A stretch of 44,409 bases of DNA from CAZOBJ01 sp964577825. GTDB lineage: Bacteria > Planctomycetota > SZUA-567 > JAFGNG01. Below the pieces are notes generated by a model. That model saw nothing but the letters and a program-made list of their open reading frames with translations, ran no database searches and was not told the DNA's origin. The position numbers and the translations under genes are program-made. The DNA lies in assembly GCA_964577825.1 (NCBI GenBank), contig CAZOBJ010000017.1, positions 1 through 44,409 of the forward strand, given 5' to 3'. Shown one piece after another: positions 15,805 to 23,789 of this stretch; the stretch's first letter is position 1; the number at the start of each line of letters is the position of its first letter.

Positions 15805-16557
15805 ATGGGCCAGACTCAGCCGAACCTGTGGGCCGAAGAGCGCGAGGGCCGCGTCGTGCGGCTGTTGCAGCAGCTGTGCGCCTCGGACTCGGAGGAGGAC
15901 ACGGCCCGGCTGCGCGACGAGCTCCAGGAGGCCACGGGGCAAGAACTCGACGCCGACCCGAGCCGGTGGCTGACCTGGTACTTCGAGGAGCACCTGGGCA
16001 TCCGGCCGGTCATCGACGTGCTCTCCGGGCGCGCGCCCCAGGAGAACCGCCGCATGAGCGCGGTCTTCCTCAAGCGCGAGGACGTGTTCGCCCGGCCCGA
16101 GTACAACTGGTGCGCGCTCGAGCGCATCCACAGCCGCGACGACATGACCAAGCTCGCCCACCTGTACCGCGACCTGGAAACCCCGATGCGCGCGGACGAG
16201 GAGGGGCCGTTCTGCTTCGCGCGGCTCACAGGTCTCGCGGAGGAGGAGGCCGAGTACTTCCGCGGCAAGACGCTCTCCGAGGCCCTGTTCAGCCCCCAGG
16301 TGCAGACCCGGCATCTGCGCACCTTGAAGGACTACGGCAAGCTCATGATGCTCTCGCCCCTGCCCGCCGCCACCCAGCGCACGGGGTCGATCCTGTACGC
16401 GGCGGCCATCGCCCAGGCCCTGGTGCGGTTCGAGACCAAGATCACGGCCCTGAGCTACCGGTCGCTGGCGGACACGTTCAAGGGCCTGCTCGACCGGCCG
16501 TACCTGGTGGAGAGCTACACCAAGCTCTTCGAGGCCGCCCTGGACAAGTGCGCCTGA
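15805..16557 (+). CDS. Hypothetical protein, 250 residues, acidic and helical
   Basis: I do not recognise a family. The protein has no signal peptide or membrane segment. It is predicted mostly helical, with a charged first half (RRLLQQ-like and DSEEDTARLRDEL patterns) and a second half containing KDYGKLMMLSPLPAATQRTGSI, where a small/hydroxyl-rich turn interrupts two helices. The ATG at 15805 has GGGAG at 9 nt and a promoter about 30 bp upstream; a longer in-frame start at 15550 would translate the repeat array and is rejected. It converges on uvrC with only 24 bp between stops. It may be a structural or regulatory cytoplasmic protein; nothing more can be supported. Confidence 0.75.
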   Translation: MGQTQPNLWAEEREGRVVRLLQQLCASDSEEDTARLRDELQEATGQELDADPSRWLTWYFEEHLGIRPVIDVLSGRAPQENRRMSAVFLKREDVFARPEYNWCALERIHSRDDMTKLAHLYRDLETPMRADEEGPFCFARLTGLAEEEAEYFRGKTLSEALFSPQVQTRHLRTLKDYGKLMMLSPLPAATQRTGSILYAAAIAQALVRFETKITALSYRSLADTFKGLLDRPYLVESYTKLFEAALDKCA

Positions 16558-16581
16558 GCCTGCCTGACGGCGTACGCCCCC

Positions 16582-17880
16582 CTACTGAAACAAGGCCTTG
16601 CGGCGCAGGATGTGGTGGTAGTGCTGGGCGAAGCGATGGGCCTCGTCGCGCACGAACATGAGGAGCTTGAGCCCCGCCGACCGGCGCGACAGGCGCACGG
16701 GCTCGGACCGGCCCGCGAGCAGGGGGACCTCCTCTTCCTTGGCCAGGCCCATGAGCACGGGCACCCGCACGCGCGCCTTGGCCAGCGCTTGGGCGGCCGC
16801 GCGCACCTGGCCCCGGCCGCCGTCCACGAGCACGAGGTCCGGCAGCTCGCCCTTCTCGCGGCGCAGCCGGGTGTACCGGCGGCGGACCACCTCGGCCATG
16901 GACGCGAAGTCGTCCTGCCCGGCCACGGTCTTGATCCGGTAGCGGCGGTACCCGTCCTTGAACGGGAGCGCGTCCAGGAACGTGACCACCGCGCCGACCA
17001 TCTCGCCGCCCTGGAGGTTGGCGATGTCCACGCCCTCGATGCGCCGGGGCGCCCGCTCGAGCCCCAGCGCCCGGCGCAGGCTCTCCAGTCCCTTGGTCGG
17101 GTCGATGATCGGCACCGCGGGCGCGAGCTCCTGGTCCAGGGCCGGCGCGTCGTGGATGCGCTCCAGGGCCGCCAGCGCGTCGCGCAGCTCCGCGGCTTCC
17201 TCGTAGCGCAGGGCCTTGGCCGCGGCCTGCATCTCCCGGTCGAGCGACTTGACGAGCGCGCGCTTGCGCCCGCCGAAGAAAAGCAGCAGCCCCGCGATCT
17301 GCCGGCGGTACTCGCGCCGGGACACGAGCCCCGCGCACGGGGCCGTGCACCGGCCGATGTGGTAGTTGAGGCACGGCCGGCGGAACCGCGCCTTCGGATC
17401 GTCCGCGCGCAGGCGCAGGTTGCAGGTGCGGAACTTGAACACCCGGCCCAGGCGGCTGAGCACCGCGCGCAGGTCCGCGGCCGAGGGGAACGGCCCGAAG
17501 TGCCGGCTCTTGCCCGGCCGGTGCTCGCGCGTCACCAGCGCCCGCGGGAAGTCCTCGCCCAGGGTCACCTCCAGGTACGGATACTGCTCGTTGTTGCGCA
17601 GCAGGAAGTTGTACCGGGGCCGCAGGTCCTTGATGAGCCGGCTCTCCAGGAGCACGGCCTCCACCTCGCTGTCGGTGACCACGTACTCGAAGTCCGCGAT
17701 GTTCTCCACGAGCGCCTGTTCCTTGCCCAGGCGATCCTTGGCCTGGAAGTAGCTGGCCACCCGGCGGCGCAGGCTGCGCGCCTTGCCCACGTAGATCTCG
17801 TGGCCGCGCGTGTCCTTCATGATGTAGCAGCCCGGCTCGTCGGGCAACTCGCGGGCCTTGGTCAATAGCTTGTTCGGCAT
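16582..17880 (-). CDS. uvrC: Compact UvrC-type excinuclease subunit
   Basis: UvrC makes both incisions in nucleotide excision repair. Here the GIY-YIG domain (residues about 15-90, CYIMKD...IYVGKA), the cysteine set for a 4Fe-4S cluster (RTCNL, RPCLNY, GRCTAPC), the UVR helix (LRYEEAAELRDALAAL) and the RNase-H-like 3' incision domain (IEGVDIANLQG, DLVLVDGGRGQ, VRDEAHRFA) are all present. At 432 residues it is about 170 shorter than the usual 600. The segment between the UVR helix and the RNase-H core is nearly absent, and the C-terminal double helix-hairpin-helix is missing. Catalytic motifs are intact, so it may be a natural short form rather than a pseudogene. The ATG has only a weak GGAC-like upstream site. 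Confidence 0.9.
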   Translation of the reverse strand: MPNKLLTKARELPDEPGCYIMKDTRGHEIYVGKARSLRRRVASYFQAKDRLGKEQALVENIADFEYVVTDSEVEAVLLESRLIKDLRPRYNFLLRNNEQYPYLEVTLGEDFPRALVTREHRPGKSRHFGPFPSAADLRAVLSRLGRVFKFRTCNLRLRADDPKARFRRPCLNYHIGRCTAPCAGLVSRREYRRQIAGLLLFFGGRKRALVKSLDREMQAAAKALRYEEAAELRDALAALERIHDAPALDQELAPAVPIIDPTKGLESLRRALGLERAPRRIEGVDIANLQGGEMVGAVVTFLDALPFKDGYRRYRIKTVAGQDDFASMAEVVRRRYTRLRREKGELPDLVLVDGGRGQVRAAAQALAKARVRVPVLMGLAKEEEVPLLAGRSEPVRLSRRSAGLKLLMFVRDEAHRFAQHYHHILRRKALFQ

Positions 17881-17983
17881 TCCGGTCCGTCCCGTGCTCC
17901 CGTGGACTCCCTGCAATTTCCTTTCCCGCTCAGACGCGGAGGATAGGGGAGGCGGCCCCTCGTACGGCCGGCCTTGTCGATTC

Positions 17984-18262
17984 TCTCCCTCACCCTCGCC
18001 CTCTCCCGGGGGAGAGGGAACGAACCGCGCGCGGTCCCGGCGCATTGACGGGCACGCTGCTACCGCCCGCATGTCGCCCGGCGCACAGCCACGAGCGCCT
18101 GGCGCGTTCCCCCCTCCCTCCGGCGGCCGTCACGCGGATCCCCCCTCCCTCCGGGAGGGGCTAGGGGGAGGGCTTGTCTCGCACACGGACTTCGAGGCCG
18201 CCTGCGCAACCGCCTTCGCGCGCTTCCCTCACCCTATCCCTCTCCCGGGAGGAGAGGGAACG
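17984..18262. repeat. Repeat cluster A-B-A between xerD and uvrC
   Basis: A hairpins at 17984-18020 and 18224-18260 flank a B hairpin at 18139-18172 (CCCTCCGGGAGGGGCTAGGG), with a partial B copy at about 18106-18125. It occupies most of the 464-bp gap between the uvrC start and the xerD stop; I see no gene or promoter in the remainder. Confidence 0.85.
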
Positions 18263-18344
18263 GAGCGACGCGCCCACCGCACCGGGCCGCGCGCGCCCCG
18301 GGTCCGGCCCCTTGTGTCAGGTTCCGCGCCCTGCGCCTTCGCGC

Positions 18345-19241
18345 TCAGGCGTGCGGGTGGAACGCGTCGTAGGCCGTGCGCAGGCGGCGCGCGTCCACGT
18401 GCGTGTAGATCTCGGTGGTGGACACGTCCGCGTGCCCGAGGAGCTCCTGCACCACGCGCAGGTTCGCCCCGCCTTCGAGCAGGTGCGTGGCGAAGCTGTG
18501 TCGCAAGAGGTGCGGATAGATGCGCTTGGAAAGGCCCGCGCGGCGGGCCGCGGCGCGTACGATGCGCCACACGGACGCCCGGTCGAGCCTGCGGCCCGTG
18601 CGGCTTACGAACAGGTGCGCAGCCTTGGTCGCGCGCGTGAGCTGCGGGCGCGCGCCGTTGAGATACGCGGCCAGGGCCCCCTGCGCCGGCTCGCCCAGGG
18701 GCACGATGCGCTCCTTGCCGCGCTTGCCCCGCAGGCGCAGGCGTCCGGCCTCGGGCTCGTACCAGCTCAAGAGCGCGTCGCACAGCTCCGAGGCGCGCCC
18801 GCCCGCGGCGTACAGGACCTCCAGCACCGCGCGGTTGCGAAGCCCCAGCGCGCCCGCCGGCTGCGAGGCGTCGAGCAACGCGCTCGCCTCGCGCCGGGTC
18901 AGGAACTCGGGCAGGGCTTTCCACCGCCTGGGCGCGTCCAGGTCCGCGGCCGGGTCTTGGGCGAGAAGCTTCTCGGTCACGCAGAACCGGAAGAACATGC
19001 GCAGGGTCACGAGCCGCCGGGTGCGCGTGGCGGCCTTGTGGCCCTGGCGGGCCAGGGCCGCGAGGTACGCGCGCACCTCGTCCGCGCCCGCGCGCGCGAG
19101 CGTCTTGCGGCGGCCGGCCAGCCACGCCAGAAAGTCGCGCAGATCGCGCTCGTACGCCTGCAGGGTGTTGTCCGCCAGCCGGCATTCGACGCGGCAGTAG
19201 TCCAGGAACGCCCGCGCCGGGGCGGGCAGGGGGTCGCTCAT
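18345..19241 (-). CDS. xerD: XerD-type tyrosine recombinase
   Basis: This 298-residue protein is a Xer-family tyrosine recombinase, probably resolving chromosome dimers at dif with FtsK. The N-terminal SAM-like core-binding domain (FLDYCRVECRLADNTLQAYERDL) is followed by the catalytic domain with Arg in GGRASEL, Lys in RGKRGKERIVPLG, HLLRHSFATHLLEGGANLRVVQELLGH and the nucleophile Tyr in TTEIYTHV. The catalytic Arg region reads GGRASEL instead of the usual TGLRVSEL, which is within family variation. The ATG at 19241 has AGAGGA 4 nt upstream. It is not near phage or integron genes, so a housekeeping role is favoured; XerC versus XerD cannot be settled by eye. Confidence 0.9.
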   Translation of the reverse strand: MSDPLPAPARAFLDYCRVECRLADNTLQAYERDLRDFLAWLAGRRKTLARAGADEVRAYLAALARQGHKAATRTRRLVTLRMFFRFCVTEKLLAQDPAADLDAPRRWKALPEFLTRREASALLDASQPAGALGLRNRAVLEVLYAAGGRASELCDALLSWYEPEAGRLRLRGKRGKERIVPLGEPAQGALAAYLNGARPQLTRATKAAHLFVSRTGRRLDRASVWRIVRAAARRAGLSKRIYPHLLRHSFATHLLEGGANLRVVQELLGHADVSTTEIYTHVDARRLRTAYDAFHPHA

Positions 19242-19566
19242 CCGATCCTCTCGCCCAGTTACGACTATGCGTCTGTCCCCATGATCGGCACGCACCCGGC
19301 CCCAGGCAAGGGAAAAGCCACGCCGCGCGCCTTCCCGCAAGAACTCCCTCACCCTCTCCCGAGGGGAGAGAGGACAAAGGACGGCGCATGCCGTGAACAA
19401 GACTTGAGAACCGCTCCGAGCGCAAAAAAGGAGAATCTGGCTTGCGTGCGCGTGCCTTGGCCGGACAATACGCAGGGCCCCTCCTTGGTCGAAGCTTGGG
19501 AGGGCAGCTGCACGATCATTCGAGAGCCGCGATGCGCCCCGGCGCCTAGCTCGCAGGAGGCCCCGC
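19242..19566. other. Divergent intergenic region xerD/mgtE with one A-type repeat
   Basis: 325 bp without a gene. It contains a module A hairpin at 19344-19374 (CTCACCCTCTCCCGAGGGGA). I looked for a magnesium-sensing leader before mgtE and see no recognisable M-box core. A weak TTGCGT/GACAAT pair near 19441-19470 could be a promoter but is not convincing. Confidence 0.6.
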
Positions 19567-20946
19567 ATGGACGACCGTCCGCCGCCCCCGCCCTGGGAGC
19601 GACTCGTGGACCTGGTGCGCGCGGGCGCTCGTGAGGACGAGATCGCGGCCCTGCTCGATGGGCTGCACACCGCGGACATCGCCGCGGCCGTCGAGCACCT
19701 GTTGCCCGACGAACGCGCGGATCTGGTGGGGCTGCTGTCCCTGGACGAGCTCGTGGGCGCGGTGGACGAGCTCGCCGACGAGACCCAGACCGAGGTCCTG
19801 GCCGACACGGACATCGACCGCCTGGCCGAGATGCTGGACCGCATGCCCCCGGACGAGGCGGCGGCCACGGTCGAGCGCCTCGACGAGCCGCGCGCGGAGG
19901 CGGTGCTCGCGCTCCTGGACCAGGACCACGCGCGCGACATCCGCGAGCTGCACTCCTACGAGCCCGAGACCGCGGGCCGGATCATGACCCAGGCGTATCT
20001 GGCCGTGCCCGCCACGGCCACGGCCGCCGAGGCCGTGGAGACCGCGCGGCGGCGCAGCGAAGAGAGCGAGACCGTGCACCACATCCTGGTGGTCGACGAC
20101 CACCGGCGGCTTCTGGGGTCCGTGCGCCTCCAGGACCTCGTGTCCGCCTCGCCCCAGGCCCCGGTGCGCGAGCTCATGGACCGAGCCATCGTCACCATCC
20201 ACGGCGGCCGCGACCAGGAGGTCGCCGCGAACCTGATGGGCAAGTACGACCTGGAGGTCCTGCCCGTGGTCGGCGACCGGGGGCCGCTGTTGGGCATCAT
20301 CACGGTGGACGACATCCTGGAGGTCATGCACGACGAGGCGGGCGAGGACCTGTTCCGCCTGGCGGGCATCGGCGCGGACAACCCCTTTGCCGAGGGCACG
20401 ATGCGCCGCGCGTACAAGCGGCTGCCGTGGCTGACGACCACGCTCGTGGGCGGGGTGGCGCTCGCCGCGGTGATCGCGTACTTCCAGCCGACCCTGGACA
20501 AGGTGCTCGCGCTCGTGTTCTTCACCCCGGTGCTCGCGGGCCTGAGCGGGAACGTGGGCATCCAGTCCTCCACCGTGACCGTGCGCGGCCTGGCCACGGG
20601 CGAGGTGGGCGTGGGCGACGTGCTGTGGCTCATCCGGCGAGAGCTGTTGGTGGGCGCAGTCATCGGGCTCACGTGCGCGGCGGCCCTGGGGCTCGCGGCC
20701 TACGGGCTGTTGGGCGGGCGCGCGGCCGCGGCCGGGGTCGAGGACCTGGTGCAGTTCTGCGCGATCCTGGGCCTGGCCGTGCTCGGCGGGGTGCTCGTGG
20801 CCGTGCTCATCGGCACGGCCGCGCCCCTGTGCTGCCACAAGTTCGGCGCGGACCCGGCCCTGGCCGCCGGCCCGTTCGTGACCGTGGTCATCGACGTGGT
20901 GACCCAGACCCTGTACCTGGGCGCGGCCACCCTGCTTCTCCTCTAG
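19567..20946 (+). CDS. mgtE: Magnesium transporter MgtE
   Basis: MgtE is a homodimeric Mg2+ channel gated by cytoplasmic magnesium. The 459-residue protein has the three parts in order: an N-domain superhelix (about residues 1-130, LLDGLHTADIAAAVEHL, LDEPRAEAVLALLD), a CBS pair (about 135-260, AGRIMTQAYLAVPATATAAEAV and LPVVGDRGPLLGIITVDDILEVM), and five C-terminal membrane helices starting at RLPWLTTTLVGGVAL with the family signature GNVGIQSSTVTVRGLATGE and the last-helix Asp in VTVVIDVVTQTLYLG. AGGAGG lies 6 nt before the ATG. surE follows by 19 bp and is probably cotranscribed. Confidence 0.96.
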   Translation: MDDRPPPPPWERLVDLVRAGAREDEIAALLDGLHTADIAAAVEHLLPDERADLVGLLSLDELVGAVDELADETQTEVLADTDIDRLAEMLDRMPPDEAAATVERLDEPRAEAVLALLDQDHARDIRELHSYEPETAGRIMTQAYLAVPATATAAEAVETARRRSEESETVHHILVVDDHRRLLGSVRLQDLVSASPQAPVRELMDRAIVTIHGGRDQEVAANLMGKYDLEVLPVVGDRGPLLGIITVDDILEVMHDEAGEDLFRLAGIGADNPFAEGTMRRAYKRLPWLTTTLVGGVALAAVIAYFQPTLDKVLALVFFTPVLAGLSGNVGIQSSTVTVRGLATGEVGVGDVLWLIRRELLVGAVIGLTCAAALGLAAYGLLGGRAAAAGVEDLVQFCAILGLAVLGGVLVAVLIGTAAPLCCHKFGADPALAAGPFVTVVIDVVTQTLYLGAATLLLL

Positions 20947-20965
20947 CCGCCGGACCCTCGCGCGC

Positions 20966-21772
20966 ATGACGATCCTGCTCACCAACGACGACGGCATCGA
21001 GGCCCCGGGCCTGTACGCGCTGGCCGAGGCGCTCGCCGACCTCGGCCCCCTGTTCATCGCCGCGCCCGAGCGCGAGCAGAGCGGCGTGGGCCACGCGGTC
21101 ACGATCCGCGAGCCCCTGCGCGTGCGCGAGCTTGCGCCCCGGCCGGCCGGGGTGCGCCGCCTGTGCGTGAGCGGCACGCCCGCGGACGCGGTCAAGTTCG
21201 CGCTGCGCCATCACCTCGACGCCCCGCCGCGCCTGGTCGTCAGCGGCCCGAACACCGGGCCCAACGTGGGCGTGAACGTGCTGTACTCGGGCACGATCGG
21301 CGCGGCCTACGAAGCGGTCCTCAACGGCGTGAGCGCGGTGGGCGTCTCGAGCGAAGTGCAGGCGATCTACGACTGGTCGGCCTGCTGCCACTTCGGGCGC
21401 CGCGTGGTCGAGCAAGCCCTCGCCTGGGAGGACGAGCGCCGCCGCCACCCCGAGGCCCACCTGCGCCACGGCGCAGCGCGGCCGTTTCTTCTGAACCTCA
21501 ACGTCCCGGCACGGCCCGTGCGCGAGATCCGCGGCCTGCGCGTCACCCGCCACGGCACCAGCGGCTTCGAGGAGTTCTTCACCCCGCACGCGGCGGACGA
21601 GCCCGAGGCCTTCCGCATCGACGGGAACTTCCTGTCCCACGACCCGTCCGAGGACTACGACGCCGCGGCGCTCTTGGCCGGGTACGCGTCCGTGACGCCC
21701 CTGACCCTGGACCTCACCGACGAGGGGTTCGCGCGCGAGATCCGCGCCGCCTGGCCGCAGGACCCGGACTGA
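20966..21772 (+). CDS. surE: 5'/3'-nucleotidase SurE
   Basis: SurE is a metal-dependent nucleoside-monophosphate phosphatase. The metal site opens with LLTNDDGIEAPG (Asp8, Asp9), followed by the Ser/Gly loop REQSGVGHAVT, SGTPADAVKFAL and the Asn-bearing SGPNTGPNVGVNVLYSGTIG, all as expected. At 268 residues the length is normal. There is no strong Shine-Dalgarno sequence in the 19-bp gap from mgtE, so expression may rely on translational read-on from mgtE. Confidence 0.95.
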   Translation: MTILLTNDDGIEAPGLYALAEALADLGPLFIAAPEREQSGVGHAVTIREPLRVRELAPRPAGVRRLCVSGTPADAVKFALRHHLDAPPRLVVSGPNTGPNVGVNVLYSGTIGAAYEAVLNGVSAVGVSSEVQAIYDWSACCHFGRRVVEQALAWEDERRRHPEAHLRHGAARPFLLNLNVPARPVREIRGLRVTRHGTSGFEEFFTPHAADEPEAFRIDGNFLSHDPSEDYDAAALLAGYASVTPLTLDLTDEGFAREIRAAWPQDPD

Positions 21773-21840
21773 GCGGCCCCGTCGCGCCACCCGCGCGTCG
21801 TATATACGCATGCCCTGTATGCAAGAGCGGCCATTTTTCC

Positions 21841-21869
21841 CTGGCATCCGCGCGGGCGTGCGGTACACT
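21841..21869 (+). promoter_or_regulatory. Candidate rpsD promoter
   Basis: CTGGCA (21841-21846) and TACACT (21864-21869) with a 17-nt spacer, leaving a leader of about 160 nt before rpsD. Confidence 0.45.
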
Positions 21870-21876
21870 GTTCTGT

Positions 21877-21909
21877 CCCCTTCCGGCGGCTGCCCATGAA
21901 CGGAAGGGG
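21877..21909 (+). promoter_or_regulatory. Structured leader hairpin upstream of rpsD
   Basis: A perfect 9-bp stem, CCCCTTCCG (21877-21885) with CGGAAGGGG (21901-21909), around a 15-nt loop. Loop bases CTGCCC can alternatively pair with GGGCAG at 21907-21912, which would disrupt the stem. It sits just after the candidate promoter, where ribosomal protein S4 autoregulatory leaders occur in other bacteria. Confidence 0.5.
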
Positions 21910-22037
21910 CAGGCGGCGGGCCGTTCGGAGGCGGGCCGCCGCGCGTGGATGGGCGGGCCCGCCCGCGCGCGACCCCGTGCGCGGCGTTCGCATCGGGCCC
22001 GGGCAAACGTACGCGATCGATTGAGAGGACACTGTAT

Positions 22038-22643
22038 ATGGCACGGCATCGTGGCCCCATGGCCAAGGTTTCGCGGCGGCTCGGGTTCGCGGCCAGCCGC
22101 AAGGCCGGGGTGGCGCGCGCGTTCGCGCGGCGCGAAAGCCCCCCGAGCACCCGGCGCCGGCGGCCCTCGGAGTACGGGCTGCGGCTCGTGGAGAAGCAGA
22201 AGCTGCGCTACTTCTACGGCGTGAGCGAAAAGCAGCTGCACCGCGCGTACGAGGAGGCCACCCGCGCGGGCGGCAACCCGGGGCACAACCTGCTCCAGTT
22301 CCTGGAGCGGCGCCTGGACAACGTAGTCTGCAACCTGCGCTTCGCGGTGACCACCGCGGACGCGCGCCAGCTCGTGGCCCACGGGCACGTGCTGGTCAAC
22401 GGCCGCAAGGTGGACATCCCCAGCTACCGGGTGGACAAGGGCGACGTGGTGGGCGTGCGCGACCGCCAGAACAGCCGCGCCCGGGTGGAGAACGCCCTGG
22501 CCCAGGTCGGCGACTACGAGATCCCGGACTGGGTGGCCGTGGACGAGAAGGAGTTCACCGGCCGGGTGACCCGCCTGCCCGAGCGCGAGGACGTGCGCTG
22601 CCCCGTGGACGAGCAGAAGGTCATCGAGTTCTACAGCCGGTAG
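22038..22643 (+). CDS. rpsD: 30S ribosomal protein S4
   Basis: S4 nucleates assembly of the 16S rRNA 5' domain. The 201-residue protein has the S4 N-terminal domain (EYGLRLVEKQKLRYFYGVSEKQL) and the S4 RNA-binding fold (LLQFLERRLDNVVCNLRFA, HGHVLVNGRKVDIPSYRV). The C-terminus ends in EQKVIEFYSR as usual. The N-terminal zinc-binding cysteines are absent. GAGAGGA lies 8 nt before the ATG. The gene is alone: no rpsM, rpsK or rpoA beside it, unlike the alpha-operon arrangement. It carries its own structured leader, as does the stand-alone rpsD of Bacillus. Surrounding genes are unrelated. Confidence 0.97.
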   Translation: MARHRGPMAKVSRRLGFAASRKAGVARAFARRESPPSTRRRRPSEYGLRLVEKQKLRYFYGVSEKQLHRAYEEATRAGGNPGHNLLQFLERRLDNVVCNLRFAVTTADARQLVAHGHVLVNGRKVDIPSYRVDKGDVVGVRDRQNSRARVENALAQVGDYEIPDWVAVDEKEFTGRVTRLPEREDVRCPVDEQKVIEFYSR

Positions 22644-22715
22644 GCCGGTCACGCGTGCGGGGCGAGGCGCGGGGACCCGGTGCGCACGCGAGGCCGGACG
22701 TGCGGTCGGGCCGCA

Positions 22716-22764
22716 GGCGGTTGGAACCGTGCTGCGGCTACGCCTCCGCTCCGTTCCAACCGCC
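22716..22764. terminator. Long perfect hairpin after rpsD
   Basis: Arms GGCGGTTGGAAC (22716-22727) and GTTCCAACCGCC (22753-22764) form a perfect 12-bp stem with a 25-nt loop, 72 bp after the rpsD stop. No U-tract follows, so intrinsic termination is uncertain. It also marks the left edge of the AT-richer island. Confidence 0.5.
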
Positions 22765-22825
22765 CCATTCCACGGCCCTTCTCCTCGTCTTGGAACAAGG
22801 CTAGCTGTTCACCTAACCCTTCCTT

Positions 22826-23338
22826 CTATGAGGGGCGTTCGGCAGGGCGACTTGCGCGCCTTCTTGCCGCGAGGATCCAATCCTTGTGGAAGATTGCGAT
22901 GTGATCCCCGAGGTACTCGAAGGGACCAAAGTAGCTCTCGCCGCCTTCGCAGTATACGTGGAATATCTGGATGGTATCCCTCTGGTAATGATGCCCATAA
23001 AATGCAGTTGTCCGCCTCTGCTTCCAGTTAGGAACCTCTCCTTCTTCATGGGGGTATTTGATCTCTTCATATTCATACTTCGGGTTCTTGCAGGAGGTCG
23101 TGATCGGCTTGTATCGGTCAGCATAGACCTCAATGGATTCGCCGATGTAGCCGCTGCTGGAGCCGTCTTGCCACACAGCGTCGCCTCGATACCCCTCAGC
23201 ATCATATACGACCCAGGTACCATACACCTCCTCGATGGAGACCCTTGGCAGGTCGTCGACGCCATGCCGATCCTGCCCGGTATCCTGGCACCCGGCTGCA
23301 AGAACGCATGCCAGCAGGAGCCCACGCCCAATCCACAT
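22826..23338 (-). CDS. Putative lipoprotein of the accessory island
   Basis: The 170-residue product starts with a type II signal peptide, MWIGRGLLLACVLAAGCQD, with lipobox LAAGC, so the mature protein should be lipid-anchored by Cys17. The mature part is small, mixed alpha/beta and rich in aromatic residues (YGTWVVYDAEGY, SYFGPFEYLGDHIAIF). I do not recognise the family. The chosen ATG at 23338 gives the complete signal peptide; upstream in-frame codons only add an unrelated basic stretch. Base composition is visibly less GC-rich than the chromosome. It is the last gene of the toxin/antitoxin/membrane series, 100 bp after the membrane protein, so it may be separately transcribed. Confidence 0.72.
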   Translation of the reverse strand: MWIGRGLLLACVLAAGCQDTGQDRHGVDDLPRVSIEEVYGTWVVYDAEGYRGDAVWQDGSSSGYIGESIEVYADRYKPITTSCKNPKYEYEEIKYPHEEGEVPNWKQRRTTAFYGHHYQRDTIQIFHVYCEGGESYFGPFEYLGDHIAIFHKDWILAARRRASRPAERPS

Positions 23339-23438
23339 AACGGCCAACCGATTCTCGTTCGCCGCCAACGGGTATCCGCAGCGGCGACGTGCCTCGATCG
23401 CTAGCGCGCGGCATGCGCCTATCGTGGTCGTCCCACTA

Positions 23439-23789
23439 TCAAGGCCCATGTGCCGCCGTCTGGGCCAGATACATCAGCGCAGTTGCGCTGGTCACAATCG
23501 TAACCGCCACGAAAAGCGCAACGAGCTGCCACCTGGCGTGCGCCAGCTGGCGGCGCACCCATCCCGTGCGGCCGAAGAACTTGATTGCGGCGACAAGCAG
23601 AAAGAGATTTGCAACCACCTGCCAGCATCCGAACACCAGCCAAGCACCGAGTGCTGTGAGATCCTCCAGCGGACTGGGGGCGTGCGCATACACAAGCCAG
23701 TGGAGCAGGCCGCCAGAGACAAGGCAGGGCACGCCGATCAAGGCTCGATCAGCGAACGTCTGCTCGCTGGGTCCGGCACGTTGACTCAT
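23439..23789 (-). CDS. Small three-helix membrane protein coupled to the antitoxin
   Basis: This 116-residue protein has about three hydrophobic helices: residues about 17-36 (LIGVPCLVSGGLLHWLVYA), 44-70 (LTALGAWLVFGCWQVVANLF) and 88-110 (WQLVALFVAVTIVTSATALM), separated by short charged loops. Family unknown. The ATG at 23789 overlaps the TGA of the preceding HTH gene as TGATG, so translation should be coupled to the antitoxin; a GTG one codon upstream is an alternative start. Coupling to a toxin-antitoxin pair is unusual and suggests a shared function, such as a membrane effector or sensor, but this is inference. Confidence 0.72.
   Translation of the reverse strand: MSQRAGPSEQTFADRALIGVPCLVSGGLLHWLVYAHAPSPLEDLTALGAWLVFGCWQVVANLFLLVAAIKFFGRTGWVRRQLAHARWQLVALFVAVTIVTSATALMYLAQTAAHGP

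Noticed and set aside
18345..19241. xerD as an integrative-element integrase
   Set aside because: No tRNA target, attachment repeats, phage genes or relaxase nearby; the sequence is typical of housekeeping Xer proteins.
19242..19566. M-box magnesium riboswitch before mgtE
   Set aside because: No recognisable conserved core; part of the gap is a dispersed repeat.
22716..22764. Integron attC site
   Set aside because: The stem is a perfect inverted repeat without the bulges and the RYYYAAC/GTTRRRY core pair needed, and no integrase is nearby.
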